From positions 3,722,501-3,786,500 of the forward strand of contig NZ_CP030032.1 in assembly GCF_003258315.1 (NCBI RefSeq): a stretch of 64,000 nucleotides of DNA. Direction: 5' to 3'. Under the pieces are notes generated by a model, which was not told the DNA's origin, ran no database searches, and saw only the letters and a list, made by a program, of their open reading frames with translations. Position 1 is the stretch's first letter. Each line of letters starts with the position of its first letter. Both the position numbers and the translations under genes were made by a program. The stretch comes from Bradymonas sediminis. Its GTDB lineage: Bacteria > Myxococcota_A > Bradymonadia > Bradymonadales > Bradymonadaceae. Shown here piece by piece: positions 11,085 to 19,547 of the stretch.

Positions 11085-11098
11085 GCACAATCGGGCCG

Positions 11099-12973
11099 AT
11101 GAATAACGACCAAACTACAATTGCGAATCGCGAAGATGTTGGGGATACGCCAGTTGAGTTAGACAAACTCACAGGCCAACTCATCTCCGGGCGCTACCAG
11201 GTCGAAGAGTGCCTGGGGTGTGGCGCCATGGGTGAGGTCTACCGAGCCACCCACACGCTGATGGCCAAAACGGTGGCGATCAAAGTCCTGCGCTCTCAGC
11301 TTGAGCAACGTGACGATCTGGTCGAGCGTTTCCGCCGCGAAGCCCAGGCCGCCGCCCATATCGACCACCCCAATATCTGCGCGGCCAGTGACTTCGGTCA
11401 GATGGACGACGGCACCTTCTTTCTGGTCATCGAATATCTTGAGGGACACACCCTCGAAGACGCCATCGAAGCTCGAGCTCCGATCTCCGCCGCCCAGACC
11501 ATCGACATCGCCGTCCAAGTCGCCTCCGGCCTCAGCCGCGCCCACGAACTCGACGTGATTCACCGGGACCTGAAGCCCGAAAATATCATGCTCGTCGCGC
11601 GCGAGGACGGCCAAGATTTCGTCAAGATCCTCGACTTCGGCGTCGCCCGCGTGCGCCTCACCGAACAACACGAAAATGCCCAACTCACCCAGGCCGGCAC
11701 CGTCTGGGGAACCCCTTTATATATGGCCCCCGAGCAAGCAGCCGGCGGCGAGGTCGACGGTCGGTCGGATCTGTATAGCCTCGGCGTCATCCTCTACGAG
11801 ATGCTCTGCGGACGCCCGCCCTTCAAGGACTCGAACCCCGCACGCGTCATGGCGATGCACCTCACTCACCAACCCCGGCCGCCCTCGGAATACGCGCCCG
11901 AGGCGAAGATTCCACTCGCGCTGGAAACACTGGTCCTGGAGTTGCTGGACAAAGATCCCAACAGCCGCCCGGCCTCGGCCAGCGCCCTCATCGAGCGACT
12001 CGAGGCCTGCCGCGACGCAAATAAGCTCCCCATCGCCCAGCGCGCCCAGGATATCGCCGACCAGAGCTCGGTCTTGCTTAAACGCGCGGTGAACTCCTCA
12101 GAAACCGGCGTGGCGCGCGCGCTCACATGGTTCCGCGCCCAAGAAACGCTCACTCAGGGCATCGTCCTGGGCGTGAGCGCAGCGCTGCTTTTAGCCGTCA
12201 TTTTGGTGCCGACCATCGCCGTCATCAGCACCATCGCCGGTTCCTCCGGGTCAACTACCGCGGCGGCCCAGGCAAAGAGCAAGAAAGTCAGGCGCAATCT
12301 TAAGGAAAAGCGCGCCGATTTCATCAAAGAAGCCGGGCTCGACGATGTGCCCGTCGCCCTGGCCGAGAACCGGACCTCCGACGCCCTCTCGGCGCTCGAC
12401 AACGCCGCAGCAACCTACGGAGATAACCCCCATTTTGCCTACCTAAGCGGGCGAACCAACGCCGTGCGTGGGCGCTGGCAGGCGAGCATCGACGCCTATA
12501 AAAAAGCACTCTCAGCCGAGCCTCTCTACGCCAATGACTCCCAATTGGTTGACGATATCTTTGTGCGCTTTTCGGACCCCAAAAAACACCGCGCCGCGCC
12601 CGCTCAAGAGCTCATCGAAGAGTATTTGGACACCGTCTACGCCACCCAAAAGCTCGCCGAAGTCGCCAGCGAGAGCGACTCAGGTTCGGCGCGAAAACGC
12701 GCCTATCAGGTGCTCGAGAGCACCAAGCGCATGGACGATCTCGAGGATTGGAGTCGCCTCAGCATCCAAATGGGCAACGCCAAGAACTGCAACGCGCGTA
12801 AAAAGATCATCCCCGACATCGTCAAGGCAGGCGACCCACGCGGCCTCAAGGTCCTCAGGGCCTATGCAGCCAAAAGCACGCGCGGTTGCGGTTTTCTCTC
12901 CCTCGAAGACTGTCATGCCTGCATGCGCGGCGACCTGCGCGACGCCATCCAAACCCTTGAAAAAGAAGAATAA
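11099..12973 (+). CDS. Hanks-type Ser/Thr protein kinase with transmembrane segment
   Basis: A 624-residue membrane kinase. The N-terminal kinase domain (about residues 32-300) has a Gly-rich loop (LGCGAMGEV), the ATP-anchoring Lys in VAIKVL near residue 62, HRDLKPENI near residue 155, DFG near 180, and the APE region as MAPEQA. All catalytic residues are present, so it should be active. A hydrophobic segment near residues 352-380 (VLGVSAALLLAVILVPTIAVI) crosses the membrane. The C-terminal part contains TPR-like helices (LSGRTNAVRGRWQASIDAYKKAL) and probably senses or binds partners outside the cytoplasm. The start chosen is the ATG at 11099, just after a strong palindrome; the ribosome site is weak. 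Confidence 0.92.
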   Translation: MNNDQTTIANREDVGDTPVELDKLTGQLISGRYQVEECLGCGAMGEVYRATHTLMAKTVAIKVLRSQLEQRDDLVERFRREAQAAAHIDHPNICAASDFGQMDDGTFFLVIEYLEGHTLEDAIEARAPISAAQTIDIAVQVASGLSRAHELDVIHRDLKPENIMLVAREDGQDFVKILDFGVARVRLTEQHENAQLTQAGTVWGTPLYMAPEQAAGGEVDGRSDLYSLGVILYEMLCGRPPFKDSNPARVMAMHLTHQPRPPSEYAPEAKIPLALETLVLELLDKDPNSRPASASALIERLEACRDANKLPIAQRAQDIADQSSVLLKRAVNSSETGVARALTWFRAQETLTQGIVLGVSAALLLAVILVPTIAVISTIAGSSGSTTAAAQAKSKKVRRNLKEKRADFIKEAGLDDVPVALAENRTSDALSALDNAAATYGDNPHFAYLSGRTNAVRGRWQASIDAYKKALSAEPLYANDSQLVDDIFVRFSDPKKHRAAPAQELIEEYLDTVYATQKLAEVASESDSGSARKRAYQVLESTKRMDDLEDWSRLSIQMGNAKNCNARKKIIPDIVKAGDPRGLKVLRAYAAKSTRGCGFLSLEDCHACMRGDLRDAIQTLEKEE

Positions 12974-13039
12974 ACACGCCAAGCACGACTTCGCTCCATT
13001 GCTTGCGCGCCCCGCTGTGAGCCCCCAAAAGAGAAGTTT

Positions 13040-13888
13040 ATGAGTGACCCCATCACCCTCCAGATCCTCGGAAGCGGCTCCAGCGGCAATTGCGCCTTTG
13101 TTCGCGTCGGCGACACACGCCTGCTCATCGACGCGGGCATCTCGTGTCGGCGCATCGAGCAGACGCTGGCGAGCCACGGCGAATCCATCGAGAACCTGAG
13201 CGCCATCCTGGTCACCCACGAGCACTCGGACCATATTCGCGGGCTCAAGACGCTGCTGTCGAAATACCCGGACACCGAGATATTCGCCACCCGCGGCACC
13301 CAGATCGGCAGCGAGCGACTCGTCGAGGCGGCCCAATCGTGGACGACGATCAAGGCCGAGTCGCCTTTTGAGATCGGCGAGGTCCGGGTTCACCCCTTCA
13401 AGCTAAGCCACGACGCCAATGAACCGACGGGGTTTCGCCTCGACGCCGACGGCTTCTCGATGGCATTTGCCACCGACCTCGGCGTCTGGAATAACACCAT
13501 CCTCGAGCACCTCAGCGGATGCCGAGTGATTATCTTGGAGGCCAATCACGACCTCGATATGCTGCGCGCGGGCCCCTACCCGGCTTATTTGCAAAAGCGC
13601 GTGGCCTCGAGTCGCGGCCACCTCTCCAACGACCAGGCCCGCTCTTTGCTCAGCCGGCTGCCGGCGCCTCGCCCCGAGTGGGTGATTTTAGCGCACCTTA
13701 GCGCCAAGAATAACGCGGCCGACGTGGCCCTGAACGAAGTAAAAAAGGCGCTCAAACCCGAGGATACGACGCGCCTCATCGCGGCCGGCCCTAAACCCGC
13801 CGCGCCCTTCGACGTTGCGCGCCTCGCCACGCCCAAACGCCCCGCGAAGACACCCTCCCAGGGCTCGCTTTTCTCGACCTCGAATTAA
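13040..13888 (+). CDS. MBL-fold metallo-hydrolase, YycJ/WalJ-like
   Basis: A 282-residue metallo-beta-lactamase-fold hydrolase. The metal motif HxHxDH is at residues 60-65 (HEHSDH), after the characteristic LGSGSSGNC start of the YycJ/WalJ group. Further ligands fit FKLSHDANEP and ILEANHD. The best-studied relative, WalJ, has been linked to coordinating cell division with replication and to 5'-3' exonuclease activity, so this protein is more likely a nucleic-acid enzyme than a beta-lactamase. The downstream lytic transglycosylase gene begins five bases after the stop, suggesting co-transcription. The C-terminal basic tail is not conserved in the family as I know it. Confidence 0.85.
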   Translation: MSDPITLQILGSGSSGNCAFVRVGDTRLLIDAGISCRRIEQTLASHGESIENLSAILVTHEHSDHIRGLKTLLSKYPDTEIFATRGTQIGSERLVEAAQSWTTIKAESPFEIGEVRVHPFKLSHDANEPTGFRLDADGFSMAFATDLGVWNNTILEHLSGCRVIILEANHDLDMLRAGPYPAYLQKRVASSRGHLSNDQARSLLSRLPAPRPEWVILAHLSAKNNAADVALNEVKKALKPEDTTRLIAAGPKPAAPFDVARLATPKRPAKTPSQGSLFSTSN

Positions 13889-13893
13889 CTTAG

Positions 13894-15819
13894 ATGATGA
13901 TGATCAATATGAAGTTTTCGCACGCGAACGCCCGTCGCCTGATGATCGGCCTGAGCGGCCTCGTTGCCCTGAGCCTCGCTGCGCCCGCCAGCGCGCAGGA
14001 ATCGCAAACGCGCCGCGACGCCAGCCCCAGCGTCGACGCCGCCGCGGAGTGGATCTCGGTGGCCGCCACCGCCGGTTTTGACGCCTCCGCCGAGGCCTTC
14101 GAGGCGCAGAACGAAAGCGGCAGCGACGACTATAAAGAGGTCCAGGAGCTCGAAAAGCTCGAGGAGGAGGCGATGCACACCGTCGTCATCGGCCATGGCA
14201 CCGACTTCGACCCCGAACTCCTCGCCCCCTTCCACGGCACGCTCAGTCTGATTCACGCCGATCTTGGCTACCTCTCGGCGCTGCATCGACTCTCGGAGAC
14301 CGCCCCGACCGGCTCCGCCCTCTTGGACCGCCCCGACGTCCAGAAGCGCCTCGCCGACACCAAGGTCCTGGGCTTAACCCAGCACGACCAGGCCGCGGTG
14401 CGCGCGTACCTGGACTTCTTCGACGGCCGCGGAAAACGCACCCTGGCCGGCTGGATCCGGCGCATGCACGTCTTCGCGCCGATCATCCTGGAGACGCTGC
14501 GCGACAAGGGCCTGCCCGAGGATCTGATCTATGTGGCGATGATCGAGAGTGGGTTTAGCCCCTGGGCGCGCTCCCCGGCTGCGGCGGTCGGCCTCTGGCA
14601 ATTTATCCGCTCCACCGGGCGCTATATGGGCCTGCGCATCGACGCCTACGTCGACGAGCGGCGCGACCCGGTGAAATCGACCATCGCCGCCGCCGAATAC
14701 CTGACCTATCTCTACGATAAATTCGGCTCCTGGCCGCTCGCCCTGGCCGCCTATAACGGCGGGCCGGGCTTGATGGCGAAGTCGATCCGCAAATATAACT
14801 CCAACGATTATTGGTATATTTGCCGCCAAAACGGCCTCTATGACGAGACGCGCCGCTACGTGCCCAAGGTCATCGGGGCGGCGCTGGTGGCCAAGAACGC
14901 TGATGTGTTTGGCCTCGACATGATCAAGGGCCACGCGCCCTTCGAATTCGACTTGGTCGAGGTGCCGCCGAGCACCCGCCTAAGCCTGGTCTCCAGCGCG
15001 GTCGGCGCCGAGTTGGACACCATCAAAAAGCTCAACCCGGCGCTGCTCACCGGCGCCACCCCGCCCGGCAAAGACACCTATTCCCTGCGCATCCCGGTCG
15101 GCACCACAAAAAAGTTCGTCCAGAACTTCGACAAGATCCGCCTCGATAACGGCGCCGAGCACATCACCCACCGGGTGCGCTTCGGCGAGTCGGTGGAGAT
15201 GATCGGTGAGACCCATCGGGTCGCCCCGCGGGTGCTGCGCGCGGCGAACGGGCTCAAAAAAGGCCAGATGCCGCCGATCGGCCAGGAGCTTATCGTCCCG
15301 AAAAAGGCGCTTGGCACTTGGAATCCGCGCGGTAAAAGCAGCAGCAAAAAGGTCATCCTGCTGCCCTCGGTCGAGTATAAAAACCCGAAGCTCAAGCGCT
15401 ATTTTTACCGAGTCCAGAGCGGCGACACCCTCAAGGCCATGGGGCGCGGCCTGGGCATCAACCCGGCCGACATCACCCTGTGGAACCACCTCGACCCGAA
15501 CGCCGCGCTCCAAAGCGGGCTCTATCTGCAGATCTTTTTGCCCGAAGACCGCGCCACCGATTCCCTGGCGCTGACCGCCGAATCCGAGGTCACCCCCATC
15601 GTCATCGGCAGCGCCGCGCACAAAAAGCTCAAGGCCAAGAAGACCTCGAGCAGCGGGCGCGGCCGCCGCTGGCACCGGGTGCGCTCCGGCGAGAGCCTCT
15701 GGCTGATCGCGCGGCGCTATAAGGTCACGGTCAAAAAACTCAAGCGATGGAACCGCTCGCTTCGGCGCAGCAACACCTTGCAGCCCGGCCAGAAGATTCT
15801 GGTATACCCGGGGCGTTGA
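13894..15819 (+). CDS. mltD: Membrane-bound lytic transglycosylase (MltD-like) with three LysM domains
   Basis: Cleaves peptidoglycan glycan strands to form 1,6-anhydro-muramyl ends during wall remodelling. Residues 1-38 form a signal peptide ending in ASAQ. The SLT domain follows, with the catalytic Glu near residue 218 in AMIESGFSPWARS, then AVGLWQFIRSTGRYMGL and AAYNGGPGLM. Three LysM peptidoglycan-binding modules begin near residues 425, 505 and 593; the last ends the protein. The start contains three consecutive ATG codons, with a further one at 13909. No lipobox is clear, so it may be periplasmic rather than lipid-anchored as in E. coli MltD. It is likely co-transcribed with the preceding metallo-hydrolase. 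Confidence 0.9.
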   Translation: MMMINMKFSHANARRLMIGLSGLVALSLAAPASAQESQTRRDASPSVDAAAEWISVAATAGFDASAEAFEAQNESGSDDYKEVQELEKLEEEAMHTVVIGHGTDFDPELLAPFHGTLSLIHADLGYLSALHRLSETAPTGSALLDRPDVQKRLADTKVLGLTQHDQAAVRAYLDFFDGRGKRTLAGWIRRMHVFAPIILETLRDKGLPEDLIYVAMIESGFSPWARSPAAAVGLWQFIRSTGRYMGLRIDAYVDERRDPVKSTIAAAEYLTYLYDKFGSWPLALAAYNGGPGLMAKSIRKYNSNDYWYICRQNGLYDETRRYVPKVIGAALVAKNADVFGLDMIKGHAPFEFDLVEVPPSTRLSLVSSAVGAELDTIKKLNPALLTGATPPGKDTYSLRIPVGTTKKFVQNFDKIRLDNGAEHITHRVRFGESVEMIGETHRVAPRVLRAANGLKKGQMPPIGQELIVPKKALGTWNPRGKSSSKKVILLPSVEYKNPKLKRYFYRVQSGDTLKAMGRGLGINPADITLWNHLDPNAALQSGLYLQIFLPEDRATDSLALTAESEVTPIVIGSAAHKKLKAKKTSSSGRGRRWHRVRSGESLWLIARRYKVTVKKLKRWNRSLRRSNTLQPGQKILVYPGR

Positions 15820-15841
15820 GCAGAAAGGTCGCGCCATACGC

Positions 15842-15892
15842 AAAAAACCGCCGCCCCCGCAATCTCAATGAGAATGCGGGGGCGGCGTTTTT
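15842..15892 (+). terminator. Rho-independent terminator after the lytic transglycosylase
   Basis: CGCCGCCCCCGCA and its complement flank a 13-nt loop and are followed by TTTTT. An A-run on the other side lets it act on minus as well, though the only gene there, the tRNA, is transcribed towards it. Confidence 0.9.
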
Positions 15893-15897
15893 CAAAG

Positions 15898-15970
15898 TGG
15901 AGCTAAGGGGGATCGAACCCCTGACCTCTAGAGTGCGATTCTAGCGCTCTCCCAGCTGAGCTATAGCCCC
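15898..15970 (-). tRNA. tRNA-Ala (anticodon CGC)
   Basis: The 73-nt minus-strand sequence starts GGGGCTATAGCTCAGCTGGG and ends TAGCTCCA, giving a full acceptor stem, D-arm, anticodon arm (CTAGA, loop ATCGCAC, TCTAG) and TTCGATC T-loop. The loop places CGC at positions 34-36, decoding GCG. The 3' CCA is not encoded. The terminator at 15842-15892 lies just downstream. Confidence 0.95.
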
Positions 15971-16059
15971 GTCCCCAAAATTCTTACTGCAAATTAATCA
16001 CATTGGTCAACTAAAATTTCGCATCGCGGCCGGACCACAATACTCGCCCTCGCCGCACA

Positions 16060-17688
16060 TCAATCCTGCATAAATCCCCACTTGGGCCGCTTCCAGCTCT
16101 GGCGAAACGCCGCGACATCGCGCACCCGCGCCGGCCCGCCGGTCTCCTGGCCGTCGAGGAAATACACGAAGTCCAGGCTTCGGTCCGGGTTATCGTACTC
16201 GCGGTCAAATTGCTCGACGATGATGTTGACCGGCAGCGTGGTGCGCCCCATGACGTCGACCAGGTCGAAGTCGACGCCCTCGCGGGTCTGGGTGGGCTGC
16301 CAGGCGTGGTAGACCAGCTCGGTGCAGACGAGCTCCTGGTCGGTCAAAAAGTCGAAGTTGAAATCGTAGGGTTTTCCCCAATGCGAAAACGCCACCTCGA
16401 TGGCGCGGGCGCGCGCCACCGTGCTCGCCCGCGGGCGCATCGCGGCGGCGTAGTCGGAGCCCAGCGCGTCCTGCAACGACGTAAAGATCACCCCCTCCGA
16501 GCGCGACTCGATCACCGCGCGCACCTCGCCCGCTGCGTCGGGCTCATTATACGCAGCCCAGGCGGCCGGGAAGCGCTCGCGCAGCGCGTCGATGAGGCCG
16601 TCATAGTCGGTGTTGTCGCGGTAATAGCGCGCGACCTGCTCGTCTTCGGCCAGGGCCTCAAGCTCCTCGGCGGTGCCCACGAAGAGCTCGGAGTGCGGCC
16701 AGAACCCCGGCAACCCGGCGTTGGATAGATACCAATTGCTCCGGGCCACCAGGATATCGCCGGGCTCCAGGTGCCGGCCCATCTCGCGGATTTGCTCCGG
16801 CGCGATAAGATGGCGGCTCTGGCGGGCCAGGCGCGTGTCGCCCATCCAGCGCGCCGCGCGGGTTTGGACCGGGAACCAGGCGTCAAAGCCCGTGTCGCGC
16901 ACGATATCCCAGGCGTTATACCCAAAGGACAGCACGCCCCGCCGGGTCAGCAGCACCCGGGCCGCCTGGTGATTCTCCTCGATCTGCCCCATCACCTCCA
17001 TGCACACCGCGTCCTCGAAACACCCCGCCTCTTCGAGCGGCCCGCGAAGCGTCTGAATATATTGATACCCCGCCCAATATTGCCCCACCGAGCGCATATG
17101 GATGATGTTGCGTTTGAGCCGCGCAAACGAGCCGCGCTCGATGCCCTGGGACGGCACCGCCTCATCGAGCATCGTCTCCAGCGCCTTATTGGGCACCGTC
17201 AACTCAACCCACTCCAGCCCGCGCCGATACTGCACCAGCCACGCCGCGTAGCTGAGCAGATAGGCGCGCGCATGCGTCGGCCCATGGATGCTGCGCGCGT
17301 CGAAGGCGACCTGCTGCCATTGGGATTTCAGGCCCTCGAGACCCTTGAGGTGGTCGAGCAGCGCCGCGTAGCTCTGGCGAAGGTGTTTTCGGTCCGCCGC
17401 GCGCACCTTCAGCGGCTCGCCGGGGGTGTGGCCGCTGGCGAGCATCTGGGGGTTCTGGCGGCCATACTCCAACAGATCGGCCAGCCCCGCGTCGGCGCGC
17501 GCGATCCGGCCGGCGTCCTCGTCAAAGGCGCTGAGGTCCTGGGTCGCGGCCTGGGCCAGGTGGCGATTATTGGGCCGCGGCGTACACGCCATGCGCAGGC
17601 CGAACGCAACCAGCAGGATCATCAACACCCCCAGGCGTTTGCGGTCCAGGAGCGAGCCGAATTTTAATTTATCCCTCAGAATGCCCAT
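16060..17688 (-). CDS. YiiX/YaeF-type permuted NlpC/P60 cysteine peptidase-like protein
   Basis: A 542-residue protein with an N-terminal membrane segment (LGVLMILLVAFGLRMAC; the Cys is not in a standard lipobox). The long middle part is unassigned. The C-terminal half matches the circularly permuted papain-like NlpC/P60 group: GDILVARSN, then WPHSELFVG with the probable catalytic His near residue 333, then GKPYDFNFDF and LVCTELVYHAW with the catalytic Cys near residue 452. Such proteins are thought to be amidases or thioesterases acting on lipids or peptides of the envelope. I start at ATG 17688; an upstream TTG at 17715 is less likely. It is divergent from the pseudokinase gene. Confidence 0.75.
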   Translation of the reverse strand: MGILRDKLKFGSLLDRKRLGVLMILLVAFGLRMACTPRPNNRHLAQAATQDLSAFDEDAGRIARADAGLADLLEYGRQNPQMLASGHTPGEPLKVRAADRKHLRQSYAALLDHLKGLEGLKSQWQQVAFDARSIHGPTHARAYLLSYAAWLVQYRRGLEWVELTVPNKALETMLDEAVPSQGIERGSFARLKRNIIHMRSVGQYWAGYQYIQTLRGPLEEAGCFEDAVCMEVMGQIEENHQAARVLLTRRGVLSFGYNAWDIVRDTGFDAWFPVQTRAARWMGDTRLARQSRHLIAPEQIREMGRHLEPGDILVARSNWYLSNAGLPGFWPHSELFVGTAEELEALAEDEQVARYYRDNTDYDGLIDALRERFPAAWAAYNEPDAAGEVRAVIESRSEGVIFTSLQDALGSDYAAAMRPRASTVARARAIEVAFSHWGKPYDFNFDFLTDQELVCTELVYHAWQPTQTREGVDFDLVDVMGRTTLPVNIIVEQFDREYDNPDRSLDFVYFLDGQETGGPARVRDVAAFRQSWKRPKWGFMQD

Positions 17689-17788
17689 CAACTTCTCGTC
17701 GTGATTTAAGACCAACTGCTTTTAGCGGAACGCCGGTTTGTGATACATCTAAACCTGCTCAAACACGATGTAATACCCGGACTGAAAT

Positions 17789-19510
17789 ATGGCGACGATT
17801 ATTTGTTCGAGTTGCGGCACACGCAACGTGCAGGGGAATCCTAATTGTCGGCGGTGCAGCGAGCCAATCGGCGCGCCGCCAAGCCCCGCGGCGCTGCGCC
17901 CACTGCCCGACCCAACCCTGGACGCCATGCCGACGATGGTCGCCGGGCGCTGGGCGGTCGGCGACCATCTGGCCGGCAGCGACAACCCCTATCTCTTTTT
18001 GGGGCGCGACGTCGGCAGCGACGAAACCGTGCTCATCAAAAAGCTCAGCCGCGAAGCCGCCATGGACCGCACCATGCGCGGGCGCTTCTCGCGCGAGGCC
18101 GAGATCCTCGGGTCGCTTGAGCACCCGGGCATCGCGAATCTTCTGGAAGTCGTCATCGACGACGATATGCCGGCCATGATTCTGGAGGCCCGCGGCCAGG
18201 CGACGCTTCGCCTTCTGCTCGACCGCCAGCGCCATTTACCCACGGGCATGGCCCTGGAATGCGTGCTGCAATTATTGGATATTTTCCAATACCTGCACTC
18301 CAAACGCATCACTCACCGCCAGCTAATGCCCAGTAAGATCCTCGTGGGGGTCTCGCCGACCACCGGATTCCCGGAGTTTAGCCTGGTCGACTTCGGCCTG
18401 GCCGACCGCGTCGCGGTGCTCACCCTGGACGAACTCGAGTTCGGCAGCGGCACCCTGATGGGCGTCAAGGCGACCGACTCGGTCAGCGCCACCGCGCCCC
18501 GCCTCTATCAGGCGCCCGAGCAATTGCGCGGCGAATCCAGCCAGCAAAGCGATATCTACTCCCTCGGGGTCATCTTTTTTGAGCTACTCACCGGCGAGCT
18601 TCCGCTGTCGGATAACCCCGACGACGACGCTGGCAGCGAGCGCAGCATCCTGCACGAAGACCCCACCGACGTGCGCCTGCTGCGCCCCGAGATCACCCCG
18701 GAGCTCGAGAGCATCATCCGCACCATGCTCTCCAAAGACCCGGTCTATCGCTTCAAGACGGTCCAGGAGCTGCGCGAGGTGCTGATGACCTCGCCGGAGG
18801 CCAAATCCCAAAATATGGTCCCCATCAAGAAGGGGTATTTCCTGCGCGGAAGCAGCGCCGATGACCTCAGCGCCCGCCCCGAGGAGACGCCGCAGACGCA
18901 GGTCTTTCTCGACGCCTACGCCATCGACCAGACCCCGGTCACGGCCGCCGACTATCAGCTCTACCTCAACGCCACCGGCACCAAAGCCGACCCGCAATGG
19001 CATAAATTCAATGACCCCAAAAACGCGCCCCTAAAGCCGGCCGTCTATATCACCTGGACCGAGGCCCAGGCCTACGCGACCTGGGCGGGCAAACGCCTGC
19101 CGACCGAGGCCGAGTGGGAGAAAGCCGCCCGCGGCGCCGACGGGCGAAAATACCCCTGGGGCGACGATGAACCCACCCGAAAGCGCGCCTGCTTCGACGG
19201 CCAATCCCCCTGCGAGGTCGGCGCGCACCCCTTCGGCAATAGCCCGCTGGGGGTGCACGAAATGGCGGGCAATGTCTTCGAATGGGTCCAAGATTGGTTC
19301 GACCCCGACTATTATAAAAACGCGCCAACCCATAACCCCAGCGGTCCCGCGCACGGCAGCAAAAAAGTGCTGCGCGGCGGGTCCTTCGCCCACGGCCTGG
19401 TCTCGCTGCGCTGCGCCGCCCGCGGGCGCTACGAGCCCGACGAGCGCCGCGCAAACCACGGCTTTCGCTGCGCCTGGTCCCTCGACCCCGATGGCCTTGA
19501 TCCCCGCTAA
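17789..19510 (+). CDS. Zinc ribbon-pseudokinase-FGE-sulfatase domain fusion
   Basis: A 573-residue three-part protein. Residues 6-23 form a zinc ribbon (CSSC...CRRC). A Hanks-type kinase fold follows (about 50-335), but it is degenerate: the Gly-rich loop is lost and the catalytic loop reads HRQLMPSKIL near residue 175, replacing the essential Asp with Gln, although DFG is kept. It is therefore probably a pseudokinase. From about residue 340 runs a formylglycine-generating-enzyme/SUMF1 domain (WAGKRLPTEAEWEKAARG, NVFEWVQDW, KVLRGGSF, LRCAARGRYEP, HGFRCAW). In such fusions this domain often serves as a binding or hydroxylase-like module rather than a true sulfatase activator. The downstream gene starts 38 bp later and may be co-transcribed. 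Confidence 0.85.
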   Translation: MATIICSSCGTRNVQGNPNCRRCSEPIGAPPSPAALRPLPDPTLDAMPTMVAGRWAVGDHLAGSDNPYLFLGRDVGSDETVLIKKLSREAAMDRTMRGRFSREAEILGSLEHPGIANLLEVVIDDDMPAMILEARGQATLRLLLDRQRHLPTGMALECVLQLLDIFQYLHSKRITHRQLMPSKILVGVSPTTGFPEFSLVDFGLADRVAVLTLDELEFGSGTLMGVKATDSVSATAPRLYQAPEQLRGESSQQSDIYSLGVIFFELLTGELPLSDNPDDDAGSERSILHEDPTDVRLLRPEITPELESIIRTMLSKDPVYRFKTVQELREVLMTSPEAKSQNMVPIKKGYFLRGSSADDLSARPEETPQTQVFLDAYAIDQTPVTAADYQLYLNATGTKADPQWHKFNDPKNAPLKPAVYITWTEAQAYATWAGKRLPTEAEWEKAARGADGRKYPWGDDEPTRKRACFDGQSPCEVGAHPFGNSPLGVHEMAGNVFEWVQDWFDPDYYKNAPTHNPSGPAHGSKKVLRGGSFAHGLVSLRCAARGRYEPDERRANHGFRCAWSLDPDGLDPR

Positions 19511-19547
19511 AAATCTTCGGCCCCTAACTTTTTCATCGAGCAACTCA

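Noticed and set aside
13040-13888. Beta-lactamase
   Set aside because: The HxHxDH motif alone could suggest this, but the GSGSSGN start and overall layout are those of the YycJ/WalJ group, and there is no signal peptide.
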